Part shown: positions 42,870 to 53,072 of the stretch, one piece after another
How positions within the stretch are numbered: the first letter of the stretch is position 1
How the letters are laid out: each line of letters opens with the position of its first letter
Source: Enterococcus lactis
GTDB taxonomy: Bacteria; Bacillota; Bacilli; Lactobacillales; Enterococcaceae
Reading direction: 5' to 3'
Length of the DNA: 64,000 nt
Assembly (NCBI RefSeq): GCF_015751045.1
Contig: NZ_BNJW01000004.1
Coordinates: forward strand, 62,001-126,000
Notes under the pieces: generated by a model
Database searches by the model: none
Told to the model about the DNA's origin: nothing
Seen by the model: only the letters and a program-made list of their open reading frames with translations
Position numbers and translations under genes: made by a program

Positions 42870-44424
42870 GTGCGCCAGCCCCCTTTTCTAACTCTTTTCG
42901 TGCTTCTTCTAAGGTATAGCCCGCCATCAATAGACCTAATTCATTTTCAGATGTTTCTTTCGGATCAACGATCCCGACGATTTCTCCTTCATGGATAACA
43001 GCAATACGATCCGAAACATTTAAAATTTCTTCTAATTCGAAACTAATCAATAACACTGCTTTGTATTTGTCCCTTTGTTCGATCAGACGTTTATGAATAA
43101 ATTCGATCGCACCTACATCCAGTCCACGAGTTGGATTTGCAACGATCAACAGATCAGGATCTCGGTCGACTTCCCGAGCGATGATTGCTTTTTGCTGATT
43201 TCCGCCTGATAAAGCTTTTGCAGGGACAAGTTCATTCGTTGTTCGAACATCATATTCTTCGATCAATTCTCTGGCATGTTCATTTATCACTGAATAATTC
43301 AGCATACCGTTTTTACTGTAAGGTTTTTGATGATACGTTTGCAGTGCAATGTTTTCAGACAATGTCATATCTAGGACCAACCCGTATTTATGACGGTCTT
43401 CTGGCACATGTCCTACACCATGTTCAGTGATCTTTCGAGGTTTTTTATTGGTGATGTCTTCCCCTTTTAGCTTGATATGTCCGCTTTCTGCCTTTCGCAA
43501 ACCGGTCAAAGCTTGGATCAACTCCGACTGCCCGTTTCCATCGATTCCAGCGATACCAAGTACTTCGCCAGCACGAACCTCTAAGTTCAGGTTTTTCACG
43601 GCTTCTAATCCACGATTTTCTTTCACCACTAGATTTTCAATAGACAAAACGACTTCTTGAGGCTTCGCTTCTTTTTTCATCGTTTTGAATGAAACCGTTC
43701 TTCCGACCATCATATCAGCTAATTGCTGTGAGGTAACGTCTTTAACGTTGACTGTACCGATTCCTTTTCCACGGCGGATAACTGTACAACGGTCAGCTAC
43801 TGCTTTGATTTCATCTAACTTATGCGTAATCAAAATGATTGACTTGCCTTCTTTGACTAATTCCTTCATGATCACGATTAATTCATCAATTTCCTGAGGG
43901 GTCAATACAGCTGTCGGCTCATCAAAAATCAGTACATCTGCTCCTCGGTAAAGTGTTTTTAAAATTTCTACCCGTTGTTCCATCCCAACTGAAATATCAC
44001 GAACATAAGCATCCGGGTTGACTGATAATCCATATTGTTCAGAAACTTTTTGGATCTCTTTTCGCGCTTTTTTATGGTCAAGCATCCCTGCACGACTAGG
44101 TTCGCTTCCCAACACGATGTTTTCTGTTACAGTAAAGGCATCAACAAGCATAAAGTGCTGATGGACCATCCCAATCCCTAATTGATTGGCTTTTGTCGGG
44201 CTTGTGATCTGTACTTCTTTCCCACGCATCAAAATTTTCCCTGATGTCGGCTCTAATAATCCGGAAAGCACGTTCATCAATGTAGATTTGCCAGCACCGT
44301 TTTCTCCAAGCAACGCATGAATCTCTCCTGCCTTTACTTGTAAATTGATGTTGTCATTTGCCTTGAATGTTCCAAATTCTTTGGTAATATTCTGCATTTC
44401 TATGACAATATTTTCTTGAACCAC
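42862..44424 (-). CDS. Nucleoside ABC transporter ATP-binding protein (two ABC domains)
   Basis: A 520-residue protein with two ABC domains, as in sugar (RbsA/MglA-like) and BmpA-linked nucleoside importers. The first domain has the regular Walker A GENGAGKST and DEPTAVLT; the second has the usual degenerate GIDGNGQSE and LSGGNQQK. It drives uptake of nucleosides captured by the lipoprotein encoded upstream. Confidence 0.92.
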   Translation of the reverse strand: MVQENIVIEMQNITKEFGTFKANDNINLQVKAGEIHALLGENGAGKSTLMNVLSGLLEPTSGKILMRGKEVQITSPTKANQLGIGMVHQHFMLVDAFTVTENIVLGSEPSRAGMLDHKKARKEIQKVSEQYGLSVNPDAYVRDISVGMEQRVEILKTLYRGADVLIFDEPTAVLTPQEIDELIVIMKELVKEGKSIILITHKLDEIKAVADRCTVIRRGKGIGTVNVKDVTSQQLADMMVGRTVSFKTMKKEAKPQEVVLSIENLVVKENRGLEAVKNLNLEVRAGEVLGIAGIDGNGQSELIQALTGLRKAESGHIKLKGEDITNKKPRKITEHGVGHVPEDRHKYGLVLDMTLSENIALQTYHQKPYSKNGMLNYSVINEHARELIEEYDVRTTNELVPAKALSGGNQQKAIIAREVDRDPDLLIVANPTRGLDVGAIEFIHKRLIEQRDKYKAVLLISFELEEILNVSDRIAVIHEGEIVGIVDPKETSENELGLLMAGYTLEEARKELEKGAGAHE

Positions 44425-44524
44425 CTTTTTTTCACATCCTAACGATTTCTATCTAGGGCAACGATTGACTAAGATTCACGCTTAGTGAGCGTTCTTCTTT
44501 TGAAACAAACATTACTTCAGGGAG

Positions 44525-44627
44525 TTGTTCCCTTATCCAAACTGTCTCAAGGCAGCTTGGATAAATGAACAATTCTTGTTCTAATCAAACCATAGCCTTG
44601 TCAAACATGTGTCTAACAAGGCTATAG
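44525..44627 (-). other. Two hairpins between bmpA and the ATPase gene
   Basis: CATAGCCTTGT with ACAAGGCTAT (44590-44627) and TTGTTC..TTATCCAA with TTGGATAA..GAACAA (44525-44572) lie in the 210-bp gap after the lipoprotein gene. Neither has a full U run. Such elements often stabilise the binding-protein mRNA and reduce readthrough, giving more receptor than channel; this role is inferred. Confidence 0.6.
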
Positions 44628-44635
44628 AAATGGTT

Positions 44636-45718
44636 TTAGTTTTCTTCAGGAGTTTCTGGAACTTTTACGTCACCTGAAATGATTTTTTCTTTTGCTTCAT
44701 CCACTGCTTTTTTCGCTTCATCAGAAAGTTGTCCTTCTGTTAGACCAACACCGTCTTCTTTCAATCCATAAACAGTGTGTTCACCACCAGGGAATTTACC
44801 GTCAGCTGATTTTTGTGCCAAATCTTCTACTACTGTTCCAACTGCTTTCAGTGTAGATGTCAATGTGAAGTTTTTCTTTTCGCCGTTCAATGTGTATTCG
44901 CCTTCGTCTGCTTGATCGCGGTCAACACCGATAACCCAAACTTTTTTGTCGCCTGATTCGTTCAATGATTTTGCTTCTTGGAATACACCGTTACCTGTAC
45001 CACCTGAAGCATGGAAGATGATATCTGCATTTTGTGCATACATACCTTGAGCAATTGAACGTCCTTTATCTGGAGCAGAGAAGTCACCAGCATATTGGTT
45101 CAATACTTTGATTTCTTTTCCTAGTTCTTTCGCACCTGCATCAACACCGGCTTTGAATCCAGCATCAAAACGATCGATTACTTCACCTTTTACGCCGCCG
45201 ATAAAGCCGACTACGTTTGTTTCAGTCGTGTAAGCTGCTGCAATCCCTGCAAGATAAGAAGCTTCGTTGTCTTTGAATGTTGCAGATACAACGTTATCTA
45301 ATCCGTCAATCACATCATCGATGATAACGAAGTTCGTACCTGTATTGTTTGTTGCTTGTTCTTGGATCGCTGGTTTTAGTTTATAACCAATACCAAAAAT
45401 CGTTTTGAATCCAGCATTCAATGCTTGGTCGATATTTGGGATATAATCTGATTCGTTTGAAGATTGGAAGTATTGGAAGCCATCATTGCCTCGTGAAAGA
45501 CCTTGATCTTTCCCCCATTTTTGTAATCCTTCCCAAGCTGACTGGTTGAATGAACGGTCGTCTACCCCACCTGTATCTGTGATCAATGCTGCAGTTGTTG
45601 TGTCTGATGAGCTTTTGCCACCGGATGAATCAGTAGAGCCGTTGTTGCCGCATGCACCTAAAAATAACCCTGCTGCTAGTGCGACAGCACCTAAACCAAA
45701 TAATTTTGCTTTTTTCAT
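44636..45718 (-). CDS. BmpA/PnrA-type nucleoside-binding lipoprotein
   Basis: A 360-residue receptor: signal peptide with lipobox LGAC (cysteine 23), a Gly/Ser/Asp linker, then the periplasmic-binding fold with DTGGVDDRSFNQSAWEG and the FIGGVKGEVIDRF motif. It is anchored to the outer face of the membrane and passes nucleosides to the two permeases. The start at 45718 follows AGGAGG; the upstream frame is not coding. Confidence 0.93.
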   Translation of the reverse strand: MKKAKLFGLGAVALAAGLFLGACGNNGSTDSSGGKSSSDTTTAALITDTGGVDDRSFNQSAWEGLQKWGKDQGLSRGNDGFQYFQSSNESDYIPNIDQALNAGFKTIFGIGYKLKPAIQEQATNNTGTNFVIIDDVIDGLDNVVSATFKDNEASYLAGIAAAYTTETNVVGFIGGVKGEVIDRFDAGFKAGVDAGAKELGKEIKVLNQYAGDFSAPDKGRSIAQGMYAQNADIIFHASGGTGNGVFQEAKSLNESGDKKVWVIGVDRDQADEGEYTLNGEKKNFTLTSTLKAVGTVVEDLAQKSADGKFPGGEHTVYGLKEDGVGLTEGQLSDEAKKAVDEAKEKIISGDVKVPETPEEN

Positions 45719-45783
45719 TTCTGTAAAGCCTCCTAAAATAATTGTTTTATTTTTCAACAGTCAGCTGACTGAATGAACATGAG

Positions 45784-46182
45784 TTATAGATCTTTTTCAG
45801 TAAATGCATAAGGCAGTAGTTCTCGAACGGTCGTTGCCTTCGTCACACCATTGTCTCCCACTAGCGTAACCGGCATATCAGGGGCGCAGAACTCTGCCAT
45901 TACTTGCCGACATGCACCACATGGAGAAATAGGATCAGGGGTGTGCCCTGCTACGACTAAATGGGTAAACGATCTTTCTCCTTCTGATACAGCTTTGAAG
46001 AAAGCTGTGCGCTCGGCACAATTCGTTAATCCAAATGATGCATTCTCGATGTTGATACCTTGATAAATCTTGCCTGATTCTGTTACGAGACAAGCACCTA
46101 CCGGAAAATGGGAATAAGGAACGTATGCTTTATCTAACGCTTCAATAGCTGTGTTGATCCATTCTTGTTTGAGTTCTGCCAT
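45784..46182 (-). CDS. cdd: Cytidine deaminase
   Basis: Deaminates cytidine and deoxycytidine to uridines, making them substrates for Pdp. The 132 residues have the catalytic CAE motif and the zinc-binding PCGACRQ. Lies 18 bp after deoC. Confidence 0.95.
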   Translation of the reverse strand: MAELKQEWINTAIEALDKAYVPYSHFPVGACLVTESGKIYQGINIENASFGLTNCAERTAFFKAVSEGERSFTHLVVAGHTPDPISPCGACRQVMAEFCAPDMPVTLVGDNGVTKATTVRELLPYAFTEKDL

Positions 46183-46200
46183 GAGTTTCTCCTTTGAAAA

Positions 46201-46863
46201 TTAATAGCCTTCGCCAGTTGAACCAGATACGATTGCTACTCCTGCGCTTGTTCCGATTCTTGTAGCACCCGCTTCGATCATTGCCATTGCTTCTTCTTCG
46301 TTATGGATACCGCCAGAAGCTTTGACGCCCATTTCAGGTCCTACCGTTTCACGCATCAAGCGGACATCCTCTACCTTTGCACCACCCGTTGAGAAACCAG
46401 TTGATGTTTTGACAAAATCAGCGCCTGCAGCTTTTGCTAATTCGCATGCTCGGATGATTTCTTCTCTATCTAATAAAGATGTTTCGATGATCACTTTGAC
46501 AAGTGCACGATCTTTTGCTGCTTCAACAACTGCTTCGATATCTTTTTGAACTTTTTGATCATCTTTTGATTTCAACGCACCGATATTGATGACCATATCG
46601 ACTTCATCTGCACCGTTATTGATGGCATCTGTCGTTTCAAATGCTTTTGTCTCGGATGTGTTTGCTCCTAAAGGAAACCCGATCACTGTACATACGGCTA
46701 CTGGTTCGCCTTGTAATTGTTCTTTTGCTAGCGCAACCCATGCTGGATTGATGCAGACAGAGTAAAAATGATATTTTTTCGCTTCTTCGATAATTTGCAT
46801 CACAGCTTCTTTAGATGCGTCTGCTTTCAAAATAGTATGGTCGATCATTCGGTTTAGTTCCAT
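46201..46863 (-). CDS. deoC: Deoxyribose-phosphate aldolase
   Basis: Cleaves deoxyribose 5-phosphate to glyceraldehyde 3-phosphate and acetaldehyde, the exit from deoxynucleoside catabolism to glycolysis. The 220 residues contain the Schiff-base lysine in [13 protein letters not shown] and [19 protein letters not shown] precedes the ATG. Confidence 0.96.
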   Translation of the reverse strand: MELNRMIDHTILKADASKEAVMQIIEEAKKYHFYSVCINPAWVALAKEQLQGEPVAVCTVIGFPLGANTSETKAFETTDAINNGADEVDMVINIGALKSKDDQKVQKDIEAVVEAAKDRALVKVIIETSLLDREEIIRACELAKAAGADFVKTSTGFSTGGAKVEDVRLMRETVGPEMGVKASGGIHNEEEAMAMIEAGATRIGTSAGVAIVSGSTGEGY

Positions 46864-46909
46864 TTCTTTTCCCCTTTTCTTTCAAACGGTAAAATCCGCT
46901 TTTTTCCTT

Positions 46910-48211
46910 TTATTCTGTGATAATGTCATGAATCAATGTTGGCTTCATTGCTGACTCGCCAATTTCAATATTTTTATATAATAATTCAACAACCGAAGAG
47001 ATTTCTTTATCATTACTATAGATTGTCAATAATGACTCGCCCTTTGTCACAGTGTCCCCGATTTTTTTATGCAGTTTCAATCCAACGGCGTGATCAATAT
47101 CGTCTTCTTTGGTTTTACGCCCAGCACCTAGCATCATTGCAGCAATTCCTAATTCGTTTGCCACGATTTTTGACACGACTCCGCTTTGTTTAGCAGGAAG
47201 CTCCATTGTGTACTGTGCAGTCAAAATTCGTTCTGGTTGTTCCACGATCGTTGGGTCTCCCCCTTGATTTTGGATCATTTCTTTGAATTTTGCTAACGCT
47301 TTACCTGATTCCAGAGCTTCTTGAAGCAACGTTCTTGCTTCATCGATTGTTTTAGCTTTGCCAGCAAGGACAACCATTTGGCTTCCTAAGGCGTAGCACA
47401 TTTCTACTAGATCTTCTGGACCATTTCCTTGTAATGTTTCGATTGCCTCGACAACTTCTAGACTATTTCCGATTGCTTCGCCAAGAGGTTCTGACATATC
47501 CGAGATTACCGCCACTGTTTCTCGGTTCGCTAGTTTGCCAATGCTTGTCATGGTTTTTGCCAGACGTCTTGCATCTTCGATATTCTTCATGAAAGCACCG
47601 TCTCCAGTGGTCACATCCAAAACGATTGCATCTGCTCCTGCCGCGATCTTTTTACTCATAATCGAACTGGCAATCAGCGGAAGAGAATCAACGGTCGCTG
47701 TGACGTCACGCAAAGCGTACAATTTTTTGTCCGCCGGTGCCAAGTTTCCTGATTGACCGATTACTGCTACTTTGCTTTCATTAACAATGCGCACGAATGC
47801 TTCATCCGAAAGCTCGATCTGAAATCCGGGAATTGCTTCTAGCTTGTCTAATGTGCCACCTGTGTAACCTAGACCGCGTCCAGACATTTTAGCCACTGTC
47901 ACTCCGACACTAGCTACTAGGGGGGCTAAAATCAATGTGGTCGTGTCACCAACGCCACCTGTCGAATGCTTATCTACCTTTATTCCTTCAAGAGAACTCA
48001 AATTGATGACATCACCAGAATTAGCAATCGCCAATGTTAAGTTCGTGATTTCTTCATTTGTCATGTCTTGATAAAAAATTGCCATCAATAATGCACTGAC
48101 TTGATAATCTGGAATCTTTCCATTCGTATAGTTCGTGACGATGTACTCGATTTCCTCTTTCGACAGCTCGTTTCCATCCCTCTTTTTTTCAATCAGATCC
48201 ACCATTCGCAT
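46910..48211 (-). CDS. pdp: Pyrimidine-nucleoside phosphorylase
   Basis: Phosphorolyses thymidine, uridine and deoxyuridine. The 433 residues carry [13 protein letters not shown], the phosphate-binding signature, and a full C-terminal domain. An AAGGAGG site precedes the ATG. First gene of the ten-gene nucleoside operon, right behind the palindromic operator. Confidence 0.95.
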   Translation of the reverse strand: MRMVDLIEKKRDGNELSKEEIEYIVTNYTNGKIPDYQVSALLMAIFYQDMTNEEITNLTLAIANSGDVINLSSLEGIKVDKHSTGGVGDTTTLILAPLVASVGVTVAKMSGRGLGYTGGTLDKLEAIPGFQIELSDEAFVRIVNESKVAVIGQSGNLAPADKKLYALRDVTATVDSLPLIASSIMSKKIAAGADAIVLDVTTGDGAFMKNIEDARRLAKTMTSIGKLANRETVAVISDMSEPLGEAIGNSLEVVEAIETLQGNGPEDLVEMCYALGSQMVVLAGKAKTIDEARTLLQEALESGKALAKFKEMIQNQGGDPTIVEQPERILTAQYTMELPAKQSGVVSKIVANELGIAAMMLGAGRKTKEDDIDHAVGLKLHKKIGDTVTKGESLLTIYSNDKEISSVVELLYKNIEIGESAMKPTLIHDIITE

Positions 48212-48239
48212 TGCCTGATCCTCCTTGTCTTCATTCGGT

Positions 48240-48267
48240 ATTATACATTATTTTTAGGAAAGGTAAA
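48240..48267 (-). promoter_or_regulatory. Promoter of the nucleoside operon
   Basis: TATAAT (48245-48240) is preceded by the weak -35 TTTACC (48267-48262) at 16 bp on the minus strand. The -35 edges onto the palindromic operator, so a bound repressor would block polymerase. Confidence 0.6.
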
Positions 48268-48271
48268 CCAC

Positions 48272-48293
48272 TTTAGTAAACTGGTTTACTAAA
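48272..48293. promoter_or_regulatory. 22-bp palindromic operator, probable LacI-family site
   Basis: TTTAGTAAAC-TG-GTTTACTAAA has perfect 10-bp arms. A second overlapping pair, GTAAACC (48263-48269) and GGTTTAC (48283-48289), shares the same half-site core GTAAAC. It lies directly upstream of the pdp -35 and next to a LacI-type regulator gene, so binding by that regulator is the simplest reading. Confidence 0.75.
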
Positions 48294-48302
48294 AATAAAA
48301 AA

Positions 48303-48357
48303 AGCACCAACTCGCCTTTGTAAATGCTTACATAAGCAATATACCGCCGAGTTAGCC
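48303..48357 (-). terminator. Terminator after the LacI-type regulator gene
   Basis: AACTCGGC and GGCGAGTT close a hairpin with inner TTGCTT/AAGCA pairing, followed on the minus strand by seven U. It overlaps the gene's stop codon and isolates the regulator from the operon. Confidence 0.75.
48319..48332. promoter_or_regulatory. Possible cre site (CcpA)
   Basis: TGTAAATGCTTACA differs from the catabolite-responsive element consensus at one position. It lies 75-90 bp before the operon's -10. It also forms part of the regulator's terminator hairpin, so the match may be incidental. Confidence 0.3.
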
Positions 48358-49368
48358 CTTTGTCAATACTTTTACGCTCTCACGAATAATTAATTTTGTT
48401 TCGAACACTTTGTTCGGAACTTTTCTTTGAGGAAATTCGATCGTATCGATCAGGAAACGTGCAGCATAAAATCCAATATCAAAACTTGGTTGCTGCACTG
48501 TCGTCAATTGCGGAATCATGTATTCTGACAGTTTTAATCCATCGAATCCTATGACAGAGATATCTTCTGGGATTTTTTTGCCCAATTCATCTATCGCCTG
48601 ATAGCAGCCGATCGCCATGGCATCATTCCCGCAAAAAATAGCCGTGATATCTTTATGTTTGAGTAGTTTTTTTGATGCAGTATAGCCACCTTGGACAGTC
48701 AACTCTCCATGTTCAACAAATTTCCCATTAAAAGGCAGGCCATGATCTTTCAGCGCATGACGATATCCGTTGAAACGTTCTTCTAATTGATAATATCCAG
48801 TGGTTTCCTTCAGCATGCCGATCTTCGTATGGCCGCTTTCAATAAATAGTGAAACGGCTTGATAGGCTCCCTCATATTCCTTTACGATAAGCCGTCCGTT
48901 ATCCCGACGATTCAATCCGCGATCGATTAAAATAATCGGCATTTTTTGATAAAATCCGCTGTCTAATGCGTATTTCTCAGGTAAAATATTTGGTGTTGCC
49001 AGCAAGATTCCATCTACTGAGCGGTGGGAAAGCTCTTGTAAATACTTAATCTCATTTTCTTGGCTATGACGAGAATTGCATAACATGATCACATAGCCCA
49101 AAGGATTCAAATAGCTCTCTACACCTTCAATCAGTTTGGAGAAGAAGAAATCAGTGACATCAGGGACGATCATTCCGATGGTCTTTGAATGTCGATTAAT
49201 CACATTTGAAGCGAAATAATCGGGTTTATAATGATGTTCATTCACGATCGACAACACTTTTTTTCTTGTCTTATCACTAAATCGGCTTCCTTTGTTATTC
49301 AAAATCTGTGAGACAGTTGTTACTGATACCCCTGCCATTTCTGCAATATCTCTGATGGTCAGCTTCAC
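48352..49368 (-). CDS. LacI-family transcriptional regulator of the nucleoside operon
   Basis: A 338-residue repressor with the N-terminal HTH (TIRDIAEMAGVSVTTVSQIL, residues 4-23), hinge helix region and a periplasmic-binding-like effector domain (IGMIVPDVTDFFFSKLIEG, FCGNDAMAIG, SVIGFDG). It lies directly upstream of pdp in the same direction. A ribose or deoxyribose phosphate, or a nucleoside, is a likely effector by context; this is inferred. Confidence 0.88.
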   Translation of the reverse strand: MKLTIRDIAEMAGVSVTTVSQILNNKGSRFSDKTRKKVLSIVNEHHYKPDYFASNVINRHSKTIGMIVPDVTDFFFSKLIEGVESYLNPLGYVIMLCNSRHSQENEIKYLQELSHRSVDGILLATPNILPEKYALDSGFYQKMPIILIDRGLNRRDNGRLIVKEYEGAYQAVSLFIESGHTKIGMLKETTGYYQLEERFNGYRHALKDHGLPFNGKFVEHGELTVQGGYTASKKLLKHKDITAIFCGNDAMAIGCYQAIDELGKKIPEDISVIGFDGLKLSEYMIPQLTTVQQPSFDIGFYAARFLIDTIEFPQRKVPNKVFETKLIIRESVKVLTKG

Positions 49369-49601
49369 CCTAGTGGCTCCCTTCTATCTAAATTCCCTAT
49401 CAGTGTACCAAAACCCCCAAGAAAAGAATAGAGAAAAAAAGAAAGTATGTTTTTTGATAAAAATCTCCTTTATCTACCAACTTAGCAGCGTTCTATACAA
49501 GTTCTGTATCTTATTTATTTTATCGTAAAAAACAACGACTCTGTTCCTACTATTTCTTTTTGAAGAAAAAAATAGTTCTTTGTTTTTAAAAACTTCTCAA
49601 C

Positions 49602-49643
49602 AAAAAAAGAACTGATACGTACCCTTACATGCACGCCCAGTTC
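49602..49643 (-). terminator. Terminator after the methyltransferase gene
   Basis: GAACTG and CAGTTC pair across a 23-base loop, followed on the minus strand by seven U. Confidence 0.6.
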
Positions 49644-49676
49644 CACTTTTTCGTCGCTCTATTATTTTTCAGCTAG

Positions 49677-50282
49677 TTATTCTTTCACACTTTTGATGAT
49701 ATAATATCCTTTATCTTTTGTGACGATTTCTGCATTGCCAAATGTTTCTTCCATCTTCTTTTGCGCACTCGGCGCTCCTTGTTTCTTCTGGATCACAATT
49801 GTCAGTGTACCGCCCTGCTTCAACCGAGGATATGCGCCTGTCAAGATTTCATGTACGACTTTTTTTCCAGCACGGATTGGCGGATTGCTGACGATAGCTG
49901 CATAGGTTTCTTCATGAAGTACTTCATAGATATTCGATTGATGGATGTCCACTTGTTCGATTTGGTTACGCTTTGCGTTTCCTTGCGCTAGACTCACTGC
50001 TCGCTCATTAATGTCGACCATTTCAACAAACCGTTGTGTCGCAAATGCCAAAGCTAGCCCAATCGGTCCATACCCGCATCCCACATCTAAGATCTTTCCT
50101 TCATCAGGTAACTCTTCCCAATCAAAAGCATCAATCAGGACACGTGAACCATAATCCACTGTTTCACGTGAAAATACACCAGAATCAGTTACAAATTGAA
50201 AGGTTCTGCCTTTTAACTCAAAAGCCCATTGTTCAAAATCGTGCGCCGTATCTGGGCGTTCAGAATAGTAATGATTTGTCAT
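49677..50282 (-). CDS. Class I SAM methyltransferase, RsmC-like (YbxB family)
   Basis: A 201-residue protein with the SAM-binding motif ILDVGCGYGPIGLAL and the VSNPPIRAGK motif (NPPI) of N2-guanine or related RNA methyltransferases such as RsmC. It corresponds to the small single-domain form found in Firmicutes. The start at 50282 follows AAGGA; the upstream ATGs lie before this site. The target nucleotide is not known. Confidence 0.82.
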   Translation of the reverse strand: MTNHYYSERPDTAHDFEQWAFELKGRTFQFVTDSGVFSRETVDYGSRVLIDAFDWEELPDEGKILDVGCGYGPIGLALAFATQRFVEMVDINERAVSLAQGNAKRNQIEQVDIHQSNIYEVLHEETYAAIVSNPPIRAGKKVVHEILTGAYPRLKQGGTLTIVIQKKQGAPSAQKKMEETFGNAEIVTKDKGYYIIKSVKE

Positions 50283-50477
50283 GTCTTCCATCCTTCTCGT
50301 TTCTTTCATGTCAACAGTCTATCCTTTTATGTATCCGTACGCAAGTCAAGAATAAAACTCCTTTTCTTTCTATTATAAAGATTGTACAAAAAGATTGGCA
50401 ATCTCTCTTAAGTAGTGGGGTTTGTGTTTATTTTGTGTTAAAATAGTTCCATTGATGGGAGAACGCAGGAGGCTAAT

Positions 50478-51401
50478 ATGAATGATCCAATGAACTACTA
50501 CCGTGTGGCAAGAGAAGAATGGCGAGAATTTTATCGTAATGGGCAAGCACCTTTGACACAAGATGAACTAGATAATATCAAAAGTTTGAATGACCGCATT
50601 TCCATGCAGGATGTTCGAGATATCTATGTACCTCTTGCTCATCTGATATATCTATATATGAAAGAATTCGAATCTTTGTTCTTGAGTAAAGGTTTATTTC
50701 TTCATAAATATGTAGAAGTACCGCCTTTTATCATCGGGATTGCCGGAAGCGTAGCCGTTGGAAAAAGTACCACAGCCAGACTGCTGCAGACGATTTTGTC
50801 TCGTACCTTCAAACGAAGAAATGTTCAGCTGATCACGACTGATGGATTTCTTTATCCAAATCGTATATTAAAAGAGCGTGGAATCATGGATCGCAAAGGA
50901 TTTCCTGAAAGTTATGATATGGAGATGCTGATCGACTTCTTGAATCGTGTAAAATCTGGTCAGGAAGAGATAAAAGTACCTGTTTACTCACATGATGTAT
51001 ATGATATCATTCCGGATAAGTACGAGCTGATCCAGCAACCTGATATCTTGATCGTTGAGGGGATTAATACGCTTCAATTACCTGCGAATCAGCAAATCTA
51101 CGTCAGCGACTTTTTTGATTTTTCTGTCTATGTCGATGCCGATCCCGTGCTGATCGAAAAATGGTATTTGGATCGTTTTGGCGCGTTACTGGATACGGCT
51201 TTCCAAAATCCAGAGAATTATTATTATCGTTTTGCTATCGGAGATCGTGAAGAAGCCTTTAAAATGGCAAAAGATGTATGGAAAAATGTGAATTTGAAAA
51301 ATTTACAGGAATATATCTTGCCTACACGAGGAAGAGCCGATATAATTCTCCATAAAACTGAAAATCATATTATCGATTCGATTTTCATGCGAAAATATTA
51401 G
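50478..51401 (+). CDS. coaA: Type I pantothenate kinase
   Basis: Phosphorylates pantothenate in the first step of coenzyme A synthesis. The 307 residues have the P-loop GSVAVGKST (90-98), LITTDGFLYPN and the DFFDFSVYVDAD region typical of CoaA. GCAGGAGG precedes the ATG. It is followed by guaA at 58 bp; AAAATAGT-TTG-ACTATTTT (51408-51426) between them is a weak hairpin. Confidence 0.96.
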   Translation: MNDPMNYYRVAREEWREFYRNGQAPLTQDELDNIKSLNDRISMQDVRDIYVPLAHLIYLYMKEFESLFLSKGLFLHKYVEVPPFIIGIAGSVAVGKSTTARLLQTILSRTFKRRNVQLITTDGFLYPNRILKERGIMDRKGFPESYDMEMLIDFLNRVKSGQEEIKVPVYSHDVYDIIPDKYELIQQPDILIVEGINTLQLPANQQIYVSDFFDFSVYVDADPVLIEKWYLDRFGALLDTAFQNPENYYYRFAIGDREEAFKMAKDVWKNVNLKNLQEYILPTRGRADIILHKTENHIIDSIFMRKY

Positions 51402-51459
51402 CATTTTAAAATAGTTTGACTATTTTGAGATAAAATTTAAAGGGATAGGGGTAATAAAT

Positions 51460-53025
51460 TTGACAAACGTTGCCGATATGACGAACGTTGAAAAGATTAT
51501 CGTATTAGACTACGGTAGTCAGTATAACCAATTGATCACAAGACGTATTCGTGATCTTGGAGTCTTTTCCGAATTATTGAGCCACCGCATTACTGCAGAA
51601 GAAGTAAAAGCGATGAATCCAAAGGGAATCATTCTTTCTGGCGGACCAAACAGTGTATATGATGAGAATGCATTTGGGATCGATCCTGAGATCTTCAATT
51701 TAGGTATTCCTGTATTAGGGATTTGCTATGGTATGCAATTGATCACATACAAACTTGGCGGTTCCGTAGAGCCTGCTAAAAACCGCGAATATGGGAAAGC
51801 CTTGTTAGAAGTAACAAGCGATCAAGCTGTCTTGTTTAAAGAAACACCAAAACAACAAACAGTATGGATGAGCCATGGTGACTTGGTAACTAAAGTTCCT
51901 GAAGGCTTTGAAACAGTCGGAACAAGCAAAGATTGTCCGATTGCTTCTATCCAAGACACAACACGTAATTTTTATGGTATCCAATTCCATGCAGAAGTAC
52001 GTCATTCCGAATACGGAATCGAATTGTTGCGCCACTTTGCCTTTGATGTTTGCCACTGTGAAGGTAACTGGACAATGGATAACTTTATCGATATGCAAGT
52101 AGAAAAAATCCGTGAACAAGTTGGTGACAAAAAAGTCTTGCTTGGTCTCTCAGGCGGCGTTGATTCTAGTGTCGTTGGGGTTCTTTTACAAAAAGCGATT
52201 GGTGACCAATTGACATCTATCTTCGTTGACCATGGTCTGCTACGCAAAGGCGAAGCGGAACAAGTAATGGAAAGTCTAGGCGGAAAATTCGGCTTGAACA
52301 TCATCAAAGTCGATGCAAGAGATCGCTTCTTAGACAAGTTGAAAGGTGTATCTGACCCAGAACAAAAACGTAAAATCATTGGGAATGAATTCGTATATGT
52401 TTTTGATGACGAAGCAACAAAACTTGCTGGTGAAGAAGGCGTCTCTTTCTTAGCACAAGGAACGTTGTATACTGACGTTATCGAATCTGGTACAGAAACA
52501 GCACAAACGATCAAATCTCACCATAATGTAGGTGGACTGCCAGAAGATATGCAATTTGAATTGATCGAACCATTAAACACACTATTCAAAGACGAAGTCC
52601 GTGAATTAGGTACTCAATTAGGCATGCCTGATTCAATCGTTTGGCGTCAGCCATTCCCTGGCCCTGGTCTTGGTATTCGTGTTCTTGGCGAAATCACTGA
52701 AGACAAGCTAGAAATCGTACGCGAATCTGATGCTATCTTGCGCGAAGAAATCGCAGCTGCTGGACTTGACCGTGATATCTGGCAATATTTCACTGTTCTT
52801 CCAGGAATCCGCTCTGTCGGTGTTATGGGTGACGGACGTACTTACGACTACACAGTCGGTATCCGTGCGGTGACTTCAATCGACGGAATGACAGCTGACT
52901 TTGCCCGTATCCCATGGGAAGTCTTGCAAAAAATCTCTGTACGTATCGTAAACGAAGTAGCCCATGTCAACCGTATTGTGTATGACATCACTTCTAAACC
53001 ACCAGCAACAGTGGAGTGGGAATAA
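51460..53025 (+). CDS. guaA: GMP synthase (glutamine-hydrolysing)
   Basis: Amidates XMP to GMP. The 521 residues comprise a class I glutaminase domain with nucleophile Cys in GICYGMQ and its His/Glu pair near [10 protein letters not shown], the ATP-pyrophosphatase motif LSGGVDSSV, and a C-terminal dimerisation domain ending [12 protein letters not shown] start at 51460 is preferred because AGGGG lies 9 nt upstream; the ATG at 51478 has no site. The last codons and stop form one copy of the island's 12-bp att repeat, so the insertion leaves the protein intact. Confidence 0.96.
   Translation: MTNVADMTNVEKIIVLDYGSQYNQLITRRIRDLGVFSELLSHRITAEEVKAMNPKGIILSGGPNSVYDENAFGIDPEIFNLGIPVLGICYGMQLITYKLGGSVEPAKNREYGKALLEVTSDQAVLFKETPKQQTVWMSHGDLVTKVPEGFETVGTSKDCPIASIQDTTRNFYGIQFHAEVRHSEYGIELLRHFAFDVCHCEGNWTMDNFIDMQVEKIREQVGDKKVLLGLSGGVDSSVVGVLLQKAIGDQLTSIFVDHGLLRKGEAEQVMESLGGKFGLNIIKVDARDRFLDKLKGVSDPEQKRKIIGNEFVYVFDDEATKLAGEEGVSFLAQGTLYTDVIESGTETAQTIKSHHNVGGLPEDMQFELIEPLNTLFKDEVRELGTQLGMPDSIVWRQPFPGPGLGIRVLGEITEDKLEIVRESDAILREEIAAAGLDRDIWQYFTVLPGIRSVGVMGDGRTYDYTVGIRAVTSIDGMTADFARIPWEVLQKISVRIVNEVAHVNRIVYDITSKPPATVEWE
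53014..53025 (+). repeat. attL core: 12-bp direct repeat at the guaA stop
   Basis: GAGTGGGAATAA encodes the last guaA residues and its stop codon. An identical copy lies at 59227-59238 in the same orientation. This sequence at the 3' end of guaA is a known integration target of Firmicute genomic islands. Confidence 0.85.
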
Positions 53026-53029
53026 GAAA

Positions 53030-53072
53030 CAACACGCTAGAAAGCCTATGTTATAGGATTTCTAGCGTGTTT
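53030..53072. terminator. Element-borne terminator after guaA
   Basis: AACACGCTAGAAA and TTTCTAGCGTGTT with inner CCTAT/ATAGG form a nearly perfect hairpin followed by TCTTTT, 4 bp after the guaA stop. It also covers the end of the integrase frame, so it arrived with the island. Confidence 0.8.
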
